Positions 21,006 through 29,876 of a DNA stretch of 64,000 nt are shown one piece after another; the stretch's first letter is position 1; every line of letters begins with the position of its first letter. This DNA comes from Bifidobacterium choladohabitans (lineage in GTDB: Bacteria; Actinomycetota; Actinomycetes; Actinomycetales; Bifidobacteriaceae): positions 248,001 through 312,000 of the forward strand of contig NZ_JACFPL010000001.1 in NCBI RefSeq assembly GCF_016102005.1, written 5' to 3'. The notes under the pieces are model-generated. The model was not told where the DNA came from, ran no database searches, and was given only the letters and a program-made list of their open reading frames with translations. A program made the position numbers and the translations under genes.

Positions 21006-21758
21006 TCAGGCTTCTTCTTGAGAATCGAAGGGAACGGAGGAGGTGAAGATGCGTTTAACTCCGGTGAAGGGGTCGGTGAACTCCAGACGACGGGCCACCA
21101 ATTGCAGTGGCCGGGAGAAGTCCTCGTAGGCCCGGGTCTGGATTCTGGGGTAAAGATCGTCGCCCACGATGGGCAGGCCCAGAGCGTTCATGTGCACACG
21201 AAGCTGATGGGTCTTGCCGGTCTGCGGATAGAGGGTGTAAATAGCCAGACATCCCCGGCCCGCCGTCAGCTCGACCCTGGTGACGGCATTGACCGGTCCA
21301 CGCTCCTCCCAGGCCTGGAGAATCCCTCGGCGTTTGATCACCCTGGAGCGGCGCTCCAGCGGGAAGACCCGAGGCGGATCCAGGCGTCGCACAATGCCGG
21401 TCCGCGGGCGAACCATGGGTCGCACCGGCGCCAGGCACTGGTAGACCTTGCGCACGCGATGCTCCTGGAAAAGCATCTGGTAGGCCCGCCTGGCAGCCGG
21501 ATCTCGCACCAGGACCAGCACGCCCGCAGTGGCCCTGTCGAGCCTGTGGGCGGGTATGATGTCGGGCTCCCCATACAGCTGGCGCATTCGAATCAGTACG
21601 GTGCCCGCGTACCACATCCCCCTCGGCATGGTAGCCAGAAAGTGGGGCTTGTCAACCACAATGATGCGACGGTCCTCGTAGATGACTCTGGGTTCGAAGG
21701 GAATCAAGGGCTCATCCAGAACGATCCGATGCCCCCGCTGCTCGGACCCGACGACCAT
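21006..21758 (-). CDS. RluA-family pseudouridine synthase
   Basis: Isomerises uridine to pseudouridine in RNA, probably rRNA or tRNA. The 250-residue protein carries the catalytic Asp in AHRLDRATAGVL (D74), the preceding IIVVDKPHFLATMP segment and the C-terminal TGKTHQLRVHMNALGLPIVGDDLYP motif of the family. No S4 domain is present at the N-terminus. The ATG at 21758 has AGAGG six bases upstream and lies 9 bases after the glmS stop, so it is probably cotranscribed. The target uridine is unknown. Confidence 0.9.
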   Translation of the reverse strand: MVVGSEQRGHRIVLDEPLIPFEPRVIYEDRRIIVVDKPHFLATMPRGMWYAGTVLIRMRQLYGEPDIIPAHRLDRATAGVLVLVRDPAARRAYQMLFQEHRVRKVYQCLAPVRPMVRPRTGIVRRLDPPRVFPLERRSRVIKRRGILQAWEERGPVNAVTRVELTAGRGCLAIYTLYPQTGKTHQLRVHMNALGLPIVGDDLYPRIQTRAYEDFSRPLQLVARRLEFTDPFTGVKRIFTSSVPFDSQEEA

Positions 21759-21767
21759 GGACAGCCT

Positions 21768-23660
21768 CTATTCCACAGTGACCGACTTGGCCAGGTTGCG
21801 GGGCTTGTCCACGTCCAGACCCTTGAGCCTGGCCATGTCCAGGGCGAACAACTGCAGGGGGACCACATCCACCAGAGGGCTGAGCAGGGTCGGGCAGGGC
21901 GGCCGCCAAAAGACCACATCAGCATAGCGGTCGGCATCCGGATCGCCCTCCTCAGCCACGACGATGGTGAAGGCCCCGCGGGCCTTGACCTCCTCGATGG
22001 CCGAGATGACCTTGTCGTGCAGCACATTACGGCCCCGGGCGCTGGGGACGATGACCACCACGGGCTCACCCGGCTCCACCAGGGCGATGGGCCCGTGCTT
22101 GAGCTCGCCGGCGGCGAACCCCTCGGTGAAGATGTAGGCGATCTCCTTGAGCTTGAGCGCCCCCTCCAGTGCCACCGGATAGCCCACATGCCGCCCCAGG
22201 AAGAGGAAGGAGCGGGCCTTGGACATGCGCTGAGCCGTCTGGCTGATGACCTCGGCCTGGCTGTCCAGCACCTTTTGGATCTTGGCAGGCATGGCCTTGA
22301 GGTTGTCGATGGTCTGGTGGATCTCGTCCCGGTACATGGTTCCCTTGACCTGGGCCAGGTAGAGCCCCAGCAGGTAGGCCGCCACAATCTGGGCCAGGAA
22401 GGCCTTGGTGGAGGCCACAGCCACCTCGGGGCCGGCGTGCGTGTAGAGCACGGCATCGGACTCCCTGGGGATGGTCGACCCCTGGGTGTTGCAGATGGCC
22501 AGAACCCGTGAACCCTGTTCGCGCGCATGCCGAAGCGCCATCAGCGTGTCCATGGTCTCCCCGGACTGGGAGATGGCCACGACCAGGGTGCGCGGGGTCA
22601 GAATGGGATCACGGTAGCGGAACTCGTGGGCCAGCTCGACCTCCACCGGGATGCGAACCCAATGCTCGATGGCGTACTTGGCCACCAACCCTGCGTAGGA
22701 GGCCGTTCCGCAGGCCACGACAATGATCTTGTCGATCTGGCGGAAGACCTCCTCATCGATGTGGACCTCATCCAGATCCAGGTCGCCCGACTCGTCGTAC
22801 CGGCCCAGCAGGGTGTTGGAGACCGCCGCGGGGTCCTCGTGGATCTCCTTGTCCATGAAGGAGTCCCATCCGCCCTTTTCGGCAGCCGAAGCATCCCAAT
22901 CAATGGTGTAGCGGCGGGGATGCTCCACAGGATGCCCCTGGAAGTCGGTGACCAGGACCTGGTCCGCGCTGATGCAGACAGCCTGGTCCTGCCCCAGCTC
23001 CATGGCCTGACGGGTATAGGCCACGAAGGCCGCTACATCGGATCCCAGGTAGTTCTCCCCGTCCCCCAGGCCGACCACCAGCGGTGAATCGTGTCGGATG
23101 CCCACCACCAGATCGGGCTGCCTTGAGTCCACGGCCAGGATGGTGAAAGCTCCTTTGAGCATGCGGGCCAGCCGCCTGATGGCTTCGAAGATGTCGGGCT
23201 GGCCGGTGGCATCGATAATCTCCTGGGCGATCTTGCCCAAAAGCTTGGCGGCCACCTCGGTGTCCGTGGAGGATACGAAGGTGTACCCCTCGGCCTCCAG
23301 GTCCAACCGCAGCCTGGAGGCGTTCTCGATGATCCCGTTGTGGATCAGCGCGACCTTGCCGTCACGGCTGATGTGGGGATGGGCGTTGACGTCAGTGGGT
23401 TCGCCATTGGTGGCCCAACGTGTGTGGCCGATACCCACCGTGGCCTCGGGCATGGGCTTGGCCTTCAAATCTGCAATCAGGTTGCCCAGGCGCCCGGCCT
23501 TCTTGCGCACGGCCACCCGCGCCATCCCAGGGGCAGCCAGGGCCACTCCGGCCGAGTCATAACCCCGGTACTCCAAGCGTTCCAGACCCTTGAGGCAGAC
23601 CTCCAGGGGCCTGCCGCAGGCCGTCCGTACCGATCCCGCATAACCGACGATTCCGCACAT
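21768..23660 (-). CDS. glmS: Glutamine-fructose-6-phosphate aminotransferase (isomerizing)
   Basis: Makes glucosamine-6-phosphate from fructose-6-phosphate and glutamine for cell-wall precursors. The start is set at the ATG at 23660 so that the nucleophilic Cys is residue 2 (MCGIVGYAG); an in-frame ATG six codons earlier would bury it. A class II glutamine amidotransferase domain (about 1-240) with GHTRWATNGEPTDVNAHPH is followed by two SIS domains (ISQSGETMDTLMALRHA and LFLGRHVGYPVALEGALKLKEI) and the C-terminal LAKSVTVE. 630 residues. No glmS ribozyme signature was recognised in the short upstream gap. Confidence 0.97.
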   Translation of the reverse strand: MCGIVGYAGSVRTACGRPLEVCLKGLERLEYRGYDSAGVALAAPGMARVAVRKKAGRLGNLIADLKAKPMPEATVGIGHTRWATNGEPTDVNAHPHISRDGKVALIHNGIIENASRLRLDLEAEGYTFVSSTDTEVAAKLLGKIAQEIIDATGQPDIFEAIRRLARMLKGAFTILAVDSRQPDLVVGIRHDSPLVVGLGDGENYLGSDVAAFVAYTRQAMELGQDQAVCISADQVLVTDFQGHPVEHPRRYTIDWDASAAEKGGWDSFMDKEIHEDPAAVSNTLLGRYDESGDLDLDEVHIDEEVFRQIDKIIVVACGTASYAGLVAKYAIEHWVRIPVEVELAHEFRYRDPILTPRTLVVAISQSGETMDTLMALRHAREQGSRVLAICNTQGSTIPRESDAVLYTHAGPEVAVASTKAFLAQIVAAYLLGLYLAQVKGTMYRDEIHQTIDNLKAMPAKIQKVLDSQAEVISQTAQRMSKARSFLFLGRHVGYPVALEGALKLKEIAYIFTEGFAAGELKHGPIALVEPGEPVVVIVPSARGRNVLHDKVISAIEEVKARGAFTIVVAEEGDPDADRYADVVFWRPPCPTLLSPLVDVVPLQLFALDMARLKGLDVDKPRNLAKSVTVE

Positions 23661-23747
23661 GGGCCCCAGTTTAGCCATGGGAATTCCGCCGCTGCCCGTC
23701 CGAAAGGCTTCTTGCCGGAATTTCTACAACCTGAACCCTGCCTGCTT

Positions 23748-24560
23748 CTAGAGCACGGTATGCAGGAATTCAGCGAACCTCTCGGTATGAGGATGGTCGA
23801 TGATGTCAGGGCCTCCCTGTTCCACCACGACGCCCTGGTCCATGAAGACGATCTGCTCGGCCACCTCGCGGGCGAAGCCCATCTCATGGGTGACCACCAC
23901 CATGGTCATGCCCTGTTGAGCCACCTGCCGCATGACCCCCAGGACCTCCCCCACCAGCTCCGGATCCAGGGCCGAGGTGGGCTCGTCGAAGAGCATGATG
24001 TCGGGGTGCATGGCCAGTGCTCGCGCGATGGCCACACGCTGCTGCTGGCCGCCGGAGAGCTGGGCGGGATAGTAATCCATCCTGTCCTCCAGCCCCACAC
24101 GTTCCAGCTGGGCCTGTGCCTCCTTGCGGGCATCGGTCTTGGGAACCCGTCCCACATGGACCGGCGCCTCCATGACGTTCTCCAAGGCGGTCATATGAGG
24201 AAAGAGGTTGAAACGCTGGAAGACCATCCCGATCTTGGAGCGCTGCCTGGCAACGGCCTTGTCATCCAGGGTCTGCAGCACAAAGCCCTTGCCGGTATCG
24301 AGCTTCCGGTATCCGGTCAGCTCGCCGTCCACATAAATCTCGCCGGCTGTGCGGGTCTCCAGCTGGTTGATCAGCCGCAACAGCGTTGACTTGCCTGAAC
24401 CGGAAGGTCCCAGGACTGCCGTTACCGTGCCGGGCATGACTTCCAGGTTGATTCCCCGCAGCACATGCTGGTCGCCGAATACCTTGTGCACATTCCTGAT
24501 GACGATGGCCGGATCCTTGCCGCCTTGACCGTCCTTCTTGATCTGCCTGTCCTCGTCCAT
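23748..24560 (-). CDS. Polar amino-acid ABC transporter ATP-binding protein (GlnQ/HisP type)
   Basis: ATPase of the importer encoded with the next two genes. Walker [11 protein letters not shown]-loop [19 protein letters not shown], signature [15 protein letters not shown], Walker [15 protein letters not shown] and [14 protein letters not shown]: the full GlnQ pattern. 270 residues. AGGAGGAG lies before the ATG at 24560. A short insert (about 75-97, [19 protein letters not shown]) between Walker A and the Q-loop is longer than in GlnQ itself. Confidence 0.93.
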   Translation of the reverse strand: MDEDRQIKKDGQGGKDPAIVIRNVHKVFGDQHVLRGINLEVMPGTVTAVLGPSGSGKSTLLRLINQLETRTAGEIYVDGELTGYRKLDTGKGFVLQTLDDKAVARQRSKIGMVFQRFNLFPHMTALENVMEAPVHVGRVPKTDARKEAQAQLERVGLEDRMDYYPAQLSGGQQQRVAIARALAMHPDIMLFDEPTSALDPELVGEVLGVMRQVAQQGMTMVVVTHEMGFAREVAEQIVFMDQGVVVEQGGPDIIDHPHTERFAEFLHTVL

Positions 24561-24576
24561 GATTCTCCTCCTGCGC

Positions 24577-25551
24577 TCAGGCGTTCAGCCCGGCCATCAT
24601 GACCTTGTTGACCTTGTCAGTCTCCTGACGGGTCTGCGGGTCCTCGCCATCCTTGCCGTCCTTGGTCCCCGACCCGGCCAGGGGCCGCGAGTCGAAGCCC
24701 TTGCCATAGTGCTTTTCCAGCTGGGCCTGGATGACCATGAGAACGGAGGTGATGACCAGGTACCAGATGCAGGCCACAATCAGCAGCGGGATGGTCTTGT
24801 AGATGCGGTTGGCGATGGCGTTGGTGGCGAACTGAAGTTCCAGGGTGAAGGGCACGGCAAGAGCCAGGGATGTGGTCTTGAGCATGCCGATGGTCTCATT
24901 GCCGGTGGGCGGCACGATGATGCGCATGGCCTGAGGCAGGACGATCCGCCGCATGATCATGGACGGCGGCATGCCCAGTGCCTTGGCTGCCTCCTCCTGG
25001 CCGGGGTCCACAGCCTCGATGCCGGCACGCACGATTTCGGAAAGATAGGCGGCCTCGTTGAGTCCCAGGCCCAGCACCGTGGCCACGGTGGCGTTCAGCA
25101 CGGTCTTGGTATCGATGCTCCAGAATTCGGGACCGAAGGGGATCCCGATGGCCAGCTTGGGAATCAGCACGGAAAGCAGGCCCCAGAAGACCAGCTGGGT
25201 ATATACAGGAGTACCGCGGAAGAACCAGATGAAGAACCAGCTGACCCAGCGCAGGACCGGATTGGACGATTTGCGCATGACCGCCAGGATGATGGCCAGG
25301 ATTGTGGCCAGGACCATGGCGTAGACGGTCAGCAGAAGGGTCCACTTGATGCCGTCCAGGACGTGCTCGTTGAAGAGGTACTTCCAGACCGTGGGCCAAT
25401 CGAAGTTGGGATTGGTCACCATGCCGTGGATCAGCATGGCCACGAAGATGGCCACGATGACGGCAGCAACGATCGGCCCCGGCTTGCGCACCGGCCTGGC
25501 ATGTATTCTGCCGGGGATCTGAATCTGGTCCGTCCCCTTCTTGGTATGCAT
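24577..25551 (-). CDS. Polar amino-acid ABC transporter permease (HisM/GlnP type)
   Basis: A 324-residue membrane protein. After a basic N-terminus and one helix ([17 protein letters not shown]) comes the conserved [17 protein letters not shown] start of the HEQRo permease domain, [14 protein letters not shown], and the EAA loop [18 protein letters not shown]. The C-terminus is a hydrophilic tail of about 35 residues. A single permease gene implies a homodimer. It lies 16 bases before the ATPase gene. Confidence 0.92.
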   Translation of the reverse strand: MHTKKGTDQIQIPGRIHARPVRKPGPIVAAVIVAIFVAMLIHGMVTNPNFDWPTVWKYLFNEHVLDGIKWTLLLTVYAMVLATILAIILAVMRKSSNPVLRWVSWFFIWFFRGTPVYTQLVFWGLLSVLIPKLAIGIPFGPEFWSIDTKTVLNATVATVLGLGLNEAAYLSEIVRAGIEAVDPGQEEAAKALGMPPSMIMRRIVLPQAMRIIVPPTGNETIGMLKTTSLALAVPFTLELQFATNAIANRIYKTIPLLIVACIWYLVITSVLMVIQAQLEKHYGKGFDSRPLAGSGTKDGKDGEDPQTRQETDKVNKVMMAGLNA

Positions 25552-25657
25552 CTCCTGCTTCCTTCCGCACTGCTGTACTTGTTGAGGCCTGATCTACTGC
25601 CTAACCACCTGCTGAGGCGCGGGTCGCCCGATATGACGACCCGCGCCTGGCCTTGCC

Positions 25658-26596
25658 TCAGTCAGAGACCGCAGGGTTGATCTCGGCCTTTTCGATCGCA
25701 CCGCTCTGGACGCCCCAGTTCTTGAGAATCTTGGCGTAGACGCCGTCGTCAATCAACTTCTGAAGAGCCGCCTGGGTGGCTTCGGCCATGCCGCTGCCCT
25801 TCTTCAGAGCGGCACCTTGCAGGACGATATCGGTATCCTTGCCCAGCTTCTCCAGCTGTCCATCGGTCTGCTTGATGGCATACCCGGTCACCTGGGAATC
25901 GGCGTAGAAGACGTCGATCTTGCCATTGACCACTGCCGTGGCGGCATCGGTCTGCTGCTTGTATGACTGCACATCCACCGGCTTCTTGCCCTTGGCCTTG
26001 CAGTCGGCCGAGATCTTGTCGGCTGCCTGCTGCTCTTCGATGGTCCCGGTCTGCACGCCGACCTTGACGCCGCAGATGTCGTCAGGATTGATCTTGGAGG
26101 GGTTCCCCTTCTTGACGGCAAAGGCCGTGCCCGCCTTGAAGGTGGTGACGAAGTCGACCGACTGCATCCGCTCCTTGGTGATGGTGAAGCTGGAGATGCC
26201 CGCGTCATACTTGCTGCCGATGGCCGGGATGATGGTATCGAAGGAGGCGCTGACCATCTCCCCCTCGAGCCCCATGACCTTGGCAATGGCGTTCGACAGG
26301 TCCACGTCATAGCCGATGGGGGTCTTTCCATCCTCATTCATGAACTCGCCAGGCGCATATGAGGTCTCCATACCCACGGTCAGCTTGCCGTCCTTGGAAA
26401 CCGACTCGGGCACCTTGGCCGCAATGGCCGGATCCTTCTTGATGCCACTGACGTCAAAAGCCGCTGGATGGGAGCTGGTGGTGGCCTTGCCCGACGCACT
26501 GCTGGTGTCCGCCTCGTCAGTGGTTCCGCAGGCTCCGATGGAGGCCAGCAGGGTGATACTCAGAGCCGCCGCCAACACCGCCTTGATCTTGCCCAT
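25658..26596 (-). CDS. Amino-acid ABC transporter substrate-binding lipoprotein (family 3)
   Basis: Extracellular receptor of the importer. The 312-residue protein has a lipoprotein signal (hydrophobic AVLAAALSITLLASIGAC with the lipobox IGAC, Cys23), a Ser/Thr/Ala linker and a PBPb domain with KLTVGMETSYAPGEF, IGYDVDLSNAIAKVMG and VGVQTGTIEEQQA. The amino acid bound is not determined. AGAGGAG precedes the ATG at 26596, and a repeat-rich region lies upstream. First gene of the three-gene unit. Confidence 0.93.
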   Translation of the reverse strand: MGKIKAVLAAALSITLLASIGACGTTDEADTSSASGKATTSSHPAAFDVSGIKKDPAIAAKVPESVSKDGKLTVGMETSYAPGEFMNEDGKTPIGYDVDLSNAIAKVMGLEGEMVSASFDTIIPAIGSKYDAGISSFTITKERMQSVDFVTTFKAGTAFAVKKGNPSKINPDDICGVKVGVQTGTIEEQQAADKISADCKAKGKKPVDVQSYKQQTDAATAVVNGKIDVFYADSQVTGYAIKQTDGQLEKLGKDTDIVLQGAALKKGSGMAEATQAALQKLIDDGVYAKILKNWGVQSGAIEKAEINPAVSD

Positions 26597-26650
26597 GTCT
26601 TCTCCTCTTCCGGACCGCCCCGAAGCGACCCCTCATTGCTCTTGAGTGAC

Positions 26651-26689
26651 ATGCACTATTATGCACACATTTGTATTTTTATGCATACA
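26651..26689 (-). promoter_or_regulatory. Phased ATGCA repeats in the promoter region of the amino-acid importer
   Basis: ATGCAC at 26651 and 26661 and ATGCAT at 26681 are spaced by exactly 10 and 20 bases; the longer pair is TTATGCACACA (26659-26669) and TTATGCATACA (26679-26689). Read on the minus strand, CATAAT within these repeats can serve as a -10 box for the binding-protein gene about 55-60 bases on. Helical phasing suggests one protein face; the regulator is unknown. The rest of the 277-base gap (26597-26873) holds only a small stem GCCTGC/GCAGGC at 26811-26827. Confidence 0.4.
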
Positions 26690-26873
26690 GATGAAGGTTA
26701 ACTAGTTATTGCAGACCGCTTACCCTGGTGTTTTTGGCTCTATAGCAGGCCAAAGGCGCTATTCGACACTGTCGATCGCCATCAGCCCCGGGCGTGTCGA
26801 GCCTGCATAGCGCAGGCAGACTTAAACGGGCGACTGTCGGTTTGTTGAGGAATTGGAAAATTGATCTGTGAAC

Positions 26874-27350
26874 TCAGCCGCGCCTGTTGCGGTAGCGCAT
26901 GGCCCTTTGGGCCTCGCGGCGATCCTGCTCCTCCCGAAGAGACTGGCGCTTGTCATACTCGCGCTTTCCTCGGGCCACAGCGATCTCGACCTTGACCTTG
27001 CCGTCCTTGAAATACAGACTCAAAGGAACGATGGTATAGCCCTTGGCCTGAATCTGCCGCTCCAAGCGAACAATCTGCCGGGCGTGGAGGAGCAGCTTGC
27101 GCTTGCGCTTGGGTGCGTGGTTGTTCCAGGTGCCATTGAGGTACTCGGGGATGTTGGCGTTTTCCAGCCAGACCTCGTGCCGCCTGTCAATGCTGACGAA
27201 CGACTCGGCCAAGGAGGCACGCCCCTCGCGCAGAGACTTGACCTCGGTCCCGGTCAACGCGATGCCGGCCTCATACCGATCCTCAATCTGATAGTCATGA
27301 CGGGCCCTGCGGTTCTGGGCGATCATCGACGTGCCGGTTTCCTTAGCCAT
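26874..27350 (-). CDS. smpB: SsrA-binding protein SmpB
   Basis: Partner of tmRNA in ribosome rescue. The 158-residue protein matches family length and motifs: NRRARHDYQIEDRYEAGIAL at the start, GTEVKSLREGRASLAESF, and the basic C-terminal tail KREYDKRQSLREEQDRREAQRAMRYRNRR that mimics the anticodon arm. GGAGGATATT precedes the ATG at 27350. The last gene of the prfB-ftsE-ftsX-hydrolase-smpB block. No tmRNA gene was recognised next to it. Confidence 0.97.
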   Translation of the reverse strand: MAKETGTSMIAQNRRARHDYQIEDRYEAGIALTGTEVKSLREGRASLAESFVSIDRRHEVWLENANIPEYLNGTWNNHAPKRKRKLLLHARQIVRLERQIQAKGYTIVPLSLYFKDGKVKVEIAVARGKREYDKRQSLREEQDRREAQRAMRYRNRRG

Positions 27351-27442
27351 AATATCCTCCTCCTGATCGCGCCAAGGAGGCTACCTGGCACTCCGGACAG
27401 CGATAATACCGTTCCAAGCGACGGACCTGGCCCGCAGCGGCA

Positions 27443-28867
27443 TCAGTAATGAACGTATTGGTAGTTGCCTGCCCCATAGACCGTTTCATAGGTAGGGAAG
27501 GATGCGAAGCCGGTGCCCCCTTCGGAGATGAGCACCGATCCATCCGAATTGACCCGCTCGACCACAGCCACGTGGCCATAGGTCCAGTTGGCGTTCCAAC
27601 GAGTGACCCGCTGGCCACGGGCGAATACCATGGCAGCACCGACATGGGGGGTGTTGTTGACCAGATAACCCAGACCACGTGCCGTATTGGCCCAATCAGC
27701 CCCATTGCCCATATAGGAACCCACAGGCAGAGCCAGCTGCGAGCGACGGATGTAGGCCCAGAGCGTGCATTGACGAGCGGGGTAGGCGTTACCTCCAACC
27801 CTGCTGTCGTAGCCAGTGCTATGGCCATAGCAGAATCCGGAACCTGAGGGACAACTGCCCGGCACTGCGTAATTCATGCCGGAGGCGCCGCCACCGTTGC
27901 CTCTGCCGCTATTGCCACCGCCGCCATTGTTTCTGGGCGGATTAGGCCGTGAATTCTGTGCTGGACGGGATCCGCCGCCATTGCTGATCTGCTGGGCTCC
28001 TCCGGCATGCGGGTCGGCGCTGCCGCCCGGATTGCCGGTGTTCAGAGAGTCGATCATGGATTCGGTGGCCACGATATCTGCGGCTTCACGAGCCGACTGT
28101 GTGGTCAGGGCAGCCTTTTGGCTTTCCAGCTGCTTGCGGGCTGCGGTCCCCTGGTCACGCAGGGCCTGCAGGTGGTCCTGCTTGGCCTGGGCCGCCGCTA
28201 CAGCCTGCTGGGCTACCGCCTGCTGTTGATCGGCCTTGGCCTTCAGCGTGCTGATCTGCTCCTCGATAGCATCCAGACGCTGCTTCCGGTTCATGGAGGA
28301 GTTGAGGGTGTTGGCCGCATCATTGGCCGTATTGGCTTCGGACCTGGTCACAGCCGCATCGGACTGCATCTTGTCTACAAAGTCCTGGGTGCTTGAGGAC
28401 TTGGTCACCACATCCATGATCTGAGAAGTCTCGGACCCGTGGAAACTCTTTCTGGCCATCTGAGCCACGCCAGCCTTGGCATCGTCATAATCGAGGCCGG
28501 TCTGACGTATCTTGGCCTCCAGATCTGCGCGATCCTTGCGGGCCGCCTCCAGGCGATCGTTGGTGGCCTGGACCAGGCTGTCGGCCTGCTCGGCCTTCTG
28601 CTGGGCATCGATGGCACTCTGCTGCGCAGCCGGAATCTGATTGGAGGTCAGATCATCGAGACTTAGTATCTGGTTGGCAAGTTGGGCGCTGACACCAGCC
28701 AGCTTGCTCTTCAGGGCCGCGTGGTTCTGGACTTTCTGCTGGTAGCTGCTCCAGTCGGCACGCGCCGGTTCAGGCGCTACGGACAGTCCGAGGATTCCGC
28801 CGCCCAGCATCATGGCCAACGATCCGACGAGGCCGCAGATAGCCTCCCACCGTTTGGTACGATTCAT
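27443..28867 (-). CDS. Secreted coiled-coil peptidoglycan hydrolase with C-terminal CHAP domain (PcsB-like)
   Basis: Likely cell-separation hydrolase acting outside the membrane and activated by FtsEX, as for PcsB/RipC proteins. From the ATG at 28867 (GAGGG eight bases upstream): signal peptide ending near PARADW, a long Ala/Gln/Lys-rich coiled coil (about 40-270), a Gly/Asn/Pro-rich linker and a CHAP domain with catalytic Cys in RQCTLWAYIRR and His in YGHVAVVE. About 474 residues. Its position immediately after ftsX is the context that supports the role; cleavage specificity (amidase or endopeptidase) is not known. Confidence 0.9.
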   Translation of the reverse strand: MNRTKRWEAICGLVGSLAMMLGGGILGLSVAPEPARADWSSYQQKVQNHAALKSKLAGVSAQLANQILSLDDLTSNQIPAAQQSAIDAQQKAEQADSLVQATNDRLEAARKDRADLEAKIRQTGLDYDDAKAGVAQMARKSFHGSETSQIMDVVTKSSSTQDFVDKMQSDAAVTRSEANTANDAANTLNSSMNRKQRLDAIEEQISTLKAKADQQQAVAQQAVAAAQAKQDHLQALRDQGTAARKQLESQKAALTTQSAREAADIVATESMIDSLNTGNPGGSADPHAGGAQQISNGGGSRPAQNSRPNPPRNNGGGGNSGRGNGGGASGMNYAVPGSCPSGSGFCYGHSTGYDSRVGGNAYPARQCTLWAYIRRSQLALPVGSYMGNGADWANTARGLGYLVNNTPHVGAAMVFARGQRVTRWNANWTYGHVAVVERVNSDGSVLISEGGTGFASFPTYETVYGAGNYQYVHY

Positions 28868-28952
28868 GGTCAAGTCCCTCACTATCACTATCCATGCTAG
28901 TCATCATTATGACAGAGATTGCGCCCCAAATCGATTGGCCGGTCGCCACAAA

Positions 28953-29876
28953 TCAGGTCCGCAAATACCGTCGCAGGGAGATGGAGGAGGCCAGCGCGGA
29001 CAAGAGCATGGCCCCCAGAATCAAGGCTGGGGCTATGAGCAGGACCGTGGACTGGTCCACGTAGGGCATCCATTGGACCGTGCGAGCCAGCCAGTCGGTA
29101 ATGAAGAGCTTGACGATGGCGCTCAGGGCTCCGACAGCCAGAAGCGAACCCAGCAGGGAGGCCACCACGCCCTCCAGGATGAAGGGCAGCCGGATGGTCC
29201 AGTTGGAGGCTCCCACCAGTCTCATGATCTCCGTCTCGTTCCGACGTGCGGCAGCGCTCATTCTTATGGTGGTGCCGGTCAGCAGAATGGCTACAATCAC
29301 CATGACCACGGCCAGGACCAAGGTAACCGCCGTGGCCCTGTTGAGGATTTTGAAGACCGGATCGAATATCTGACGCTGGTCGGAGACCTCCTCCACCCCA
29401 TCGCGTCCGGACAGCACCTCGGAAACCACCTGGTACTTGGTCGGGTCCTTGAGCTTGAGCCGCAGGGAGCCCTGCATGTCCGCCGCGGTCATGGTCCTTC
29501 CCTCGTAGGTACCGTCAGGGTACTGCTTGAGGAAGGTGTTCTTGAAGAAGTCCTCACGGCTCTGATAGGTGATCTTGGCCACGGAGTCGCTCAGCTCGGT
29601 ATTGATGGTGTTCTCCAGCTTGACGATCTCGTCATTGGTGGGCGCCTTGCCGGTCGCACACGAGGCCGCCTGGCTGGTGCCGTCCGGGCAGAGCCAGACC
29701 ACCACCTCCACCTGGTCGTACCAGTCTCCCTTGGCCTTGCTGATCTGAGCCTGCATAAGGCCCGAGGCGCCTATGAAGAGAAAGGAGATGAAGGTGACCA
29801 GCATGACCGAGAGGATCATGGACCCATTGCGGCGCAGGTTGTCCCAGGTGCTGGAAAGGATGAACCGCAGTCTCAT
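28953..29876 (-). CDS. ftsX: Cell division protein FtsX
   Basis: Membrane half of the FtsEX complex that relays ATP hydrolysis to wall hydrolases. The 307-residue protein begins MRLRFILSSTWDNLRRNGSM, has a first membrane helix, a large extracellular loop (about 45-170), then three helices with GASNWTIRLPFILEGVVASLLGS, the standard FtsX core. Two cysteines in the loop (WLCPDG and ASCATG) could form an extracellular disulfide. Start overlaps the ftsE stop by 4 bases (ATGA). Confidence 0.95.
   Translation of the reverse strand: MRLRFILSSTWDNLRRNGSMILSVMLVTFISFLFIGASGLMQAQISKAKGDWYDQVEVVVWLCPDGTSQAASCATGKAPTNDEIVKLENTINTELSDSVAKITYQSREDFFKNTFLKQYPDGTYEGRTMTAADMQGSLRLKLKDPTKYQVVSEVLSGRDGVEEVSDQRQIFDPVFKILNRATAVTLVLAVVMVIVAILLTGTTIRMSAAARRNETEIMRLVGASNWTIRLPFILEGVVASLLGSLLAVGALSAIVKLFITDWLARTVQWMPYVDQSTVLLIAPALILGAMLLSALASSISLRRYLRT

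Noticed and set aside
26597-26873. tmRNA gene next to smpB
   Set aside because: The gap is only 277 bases and shows no tRNA-like ends or tag-peptide frame.
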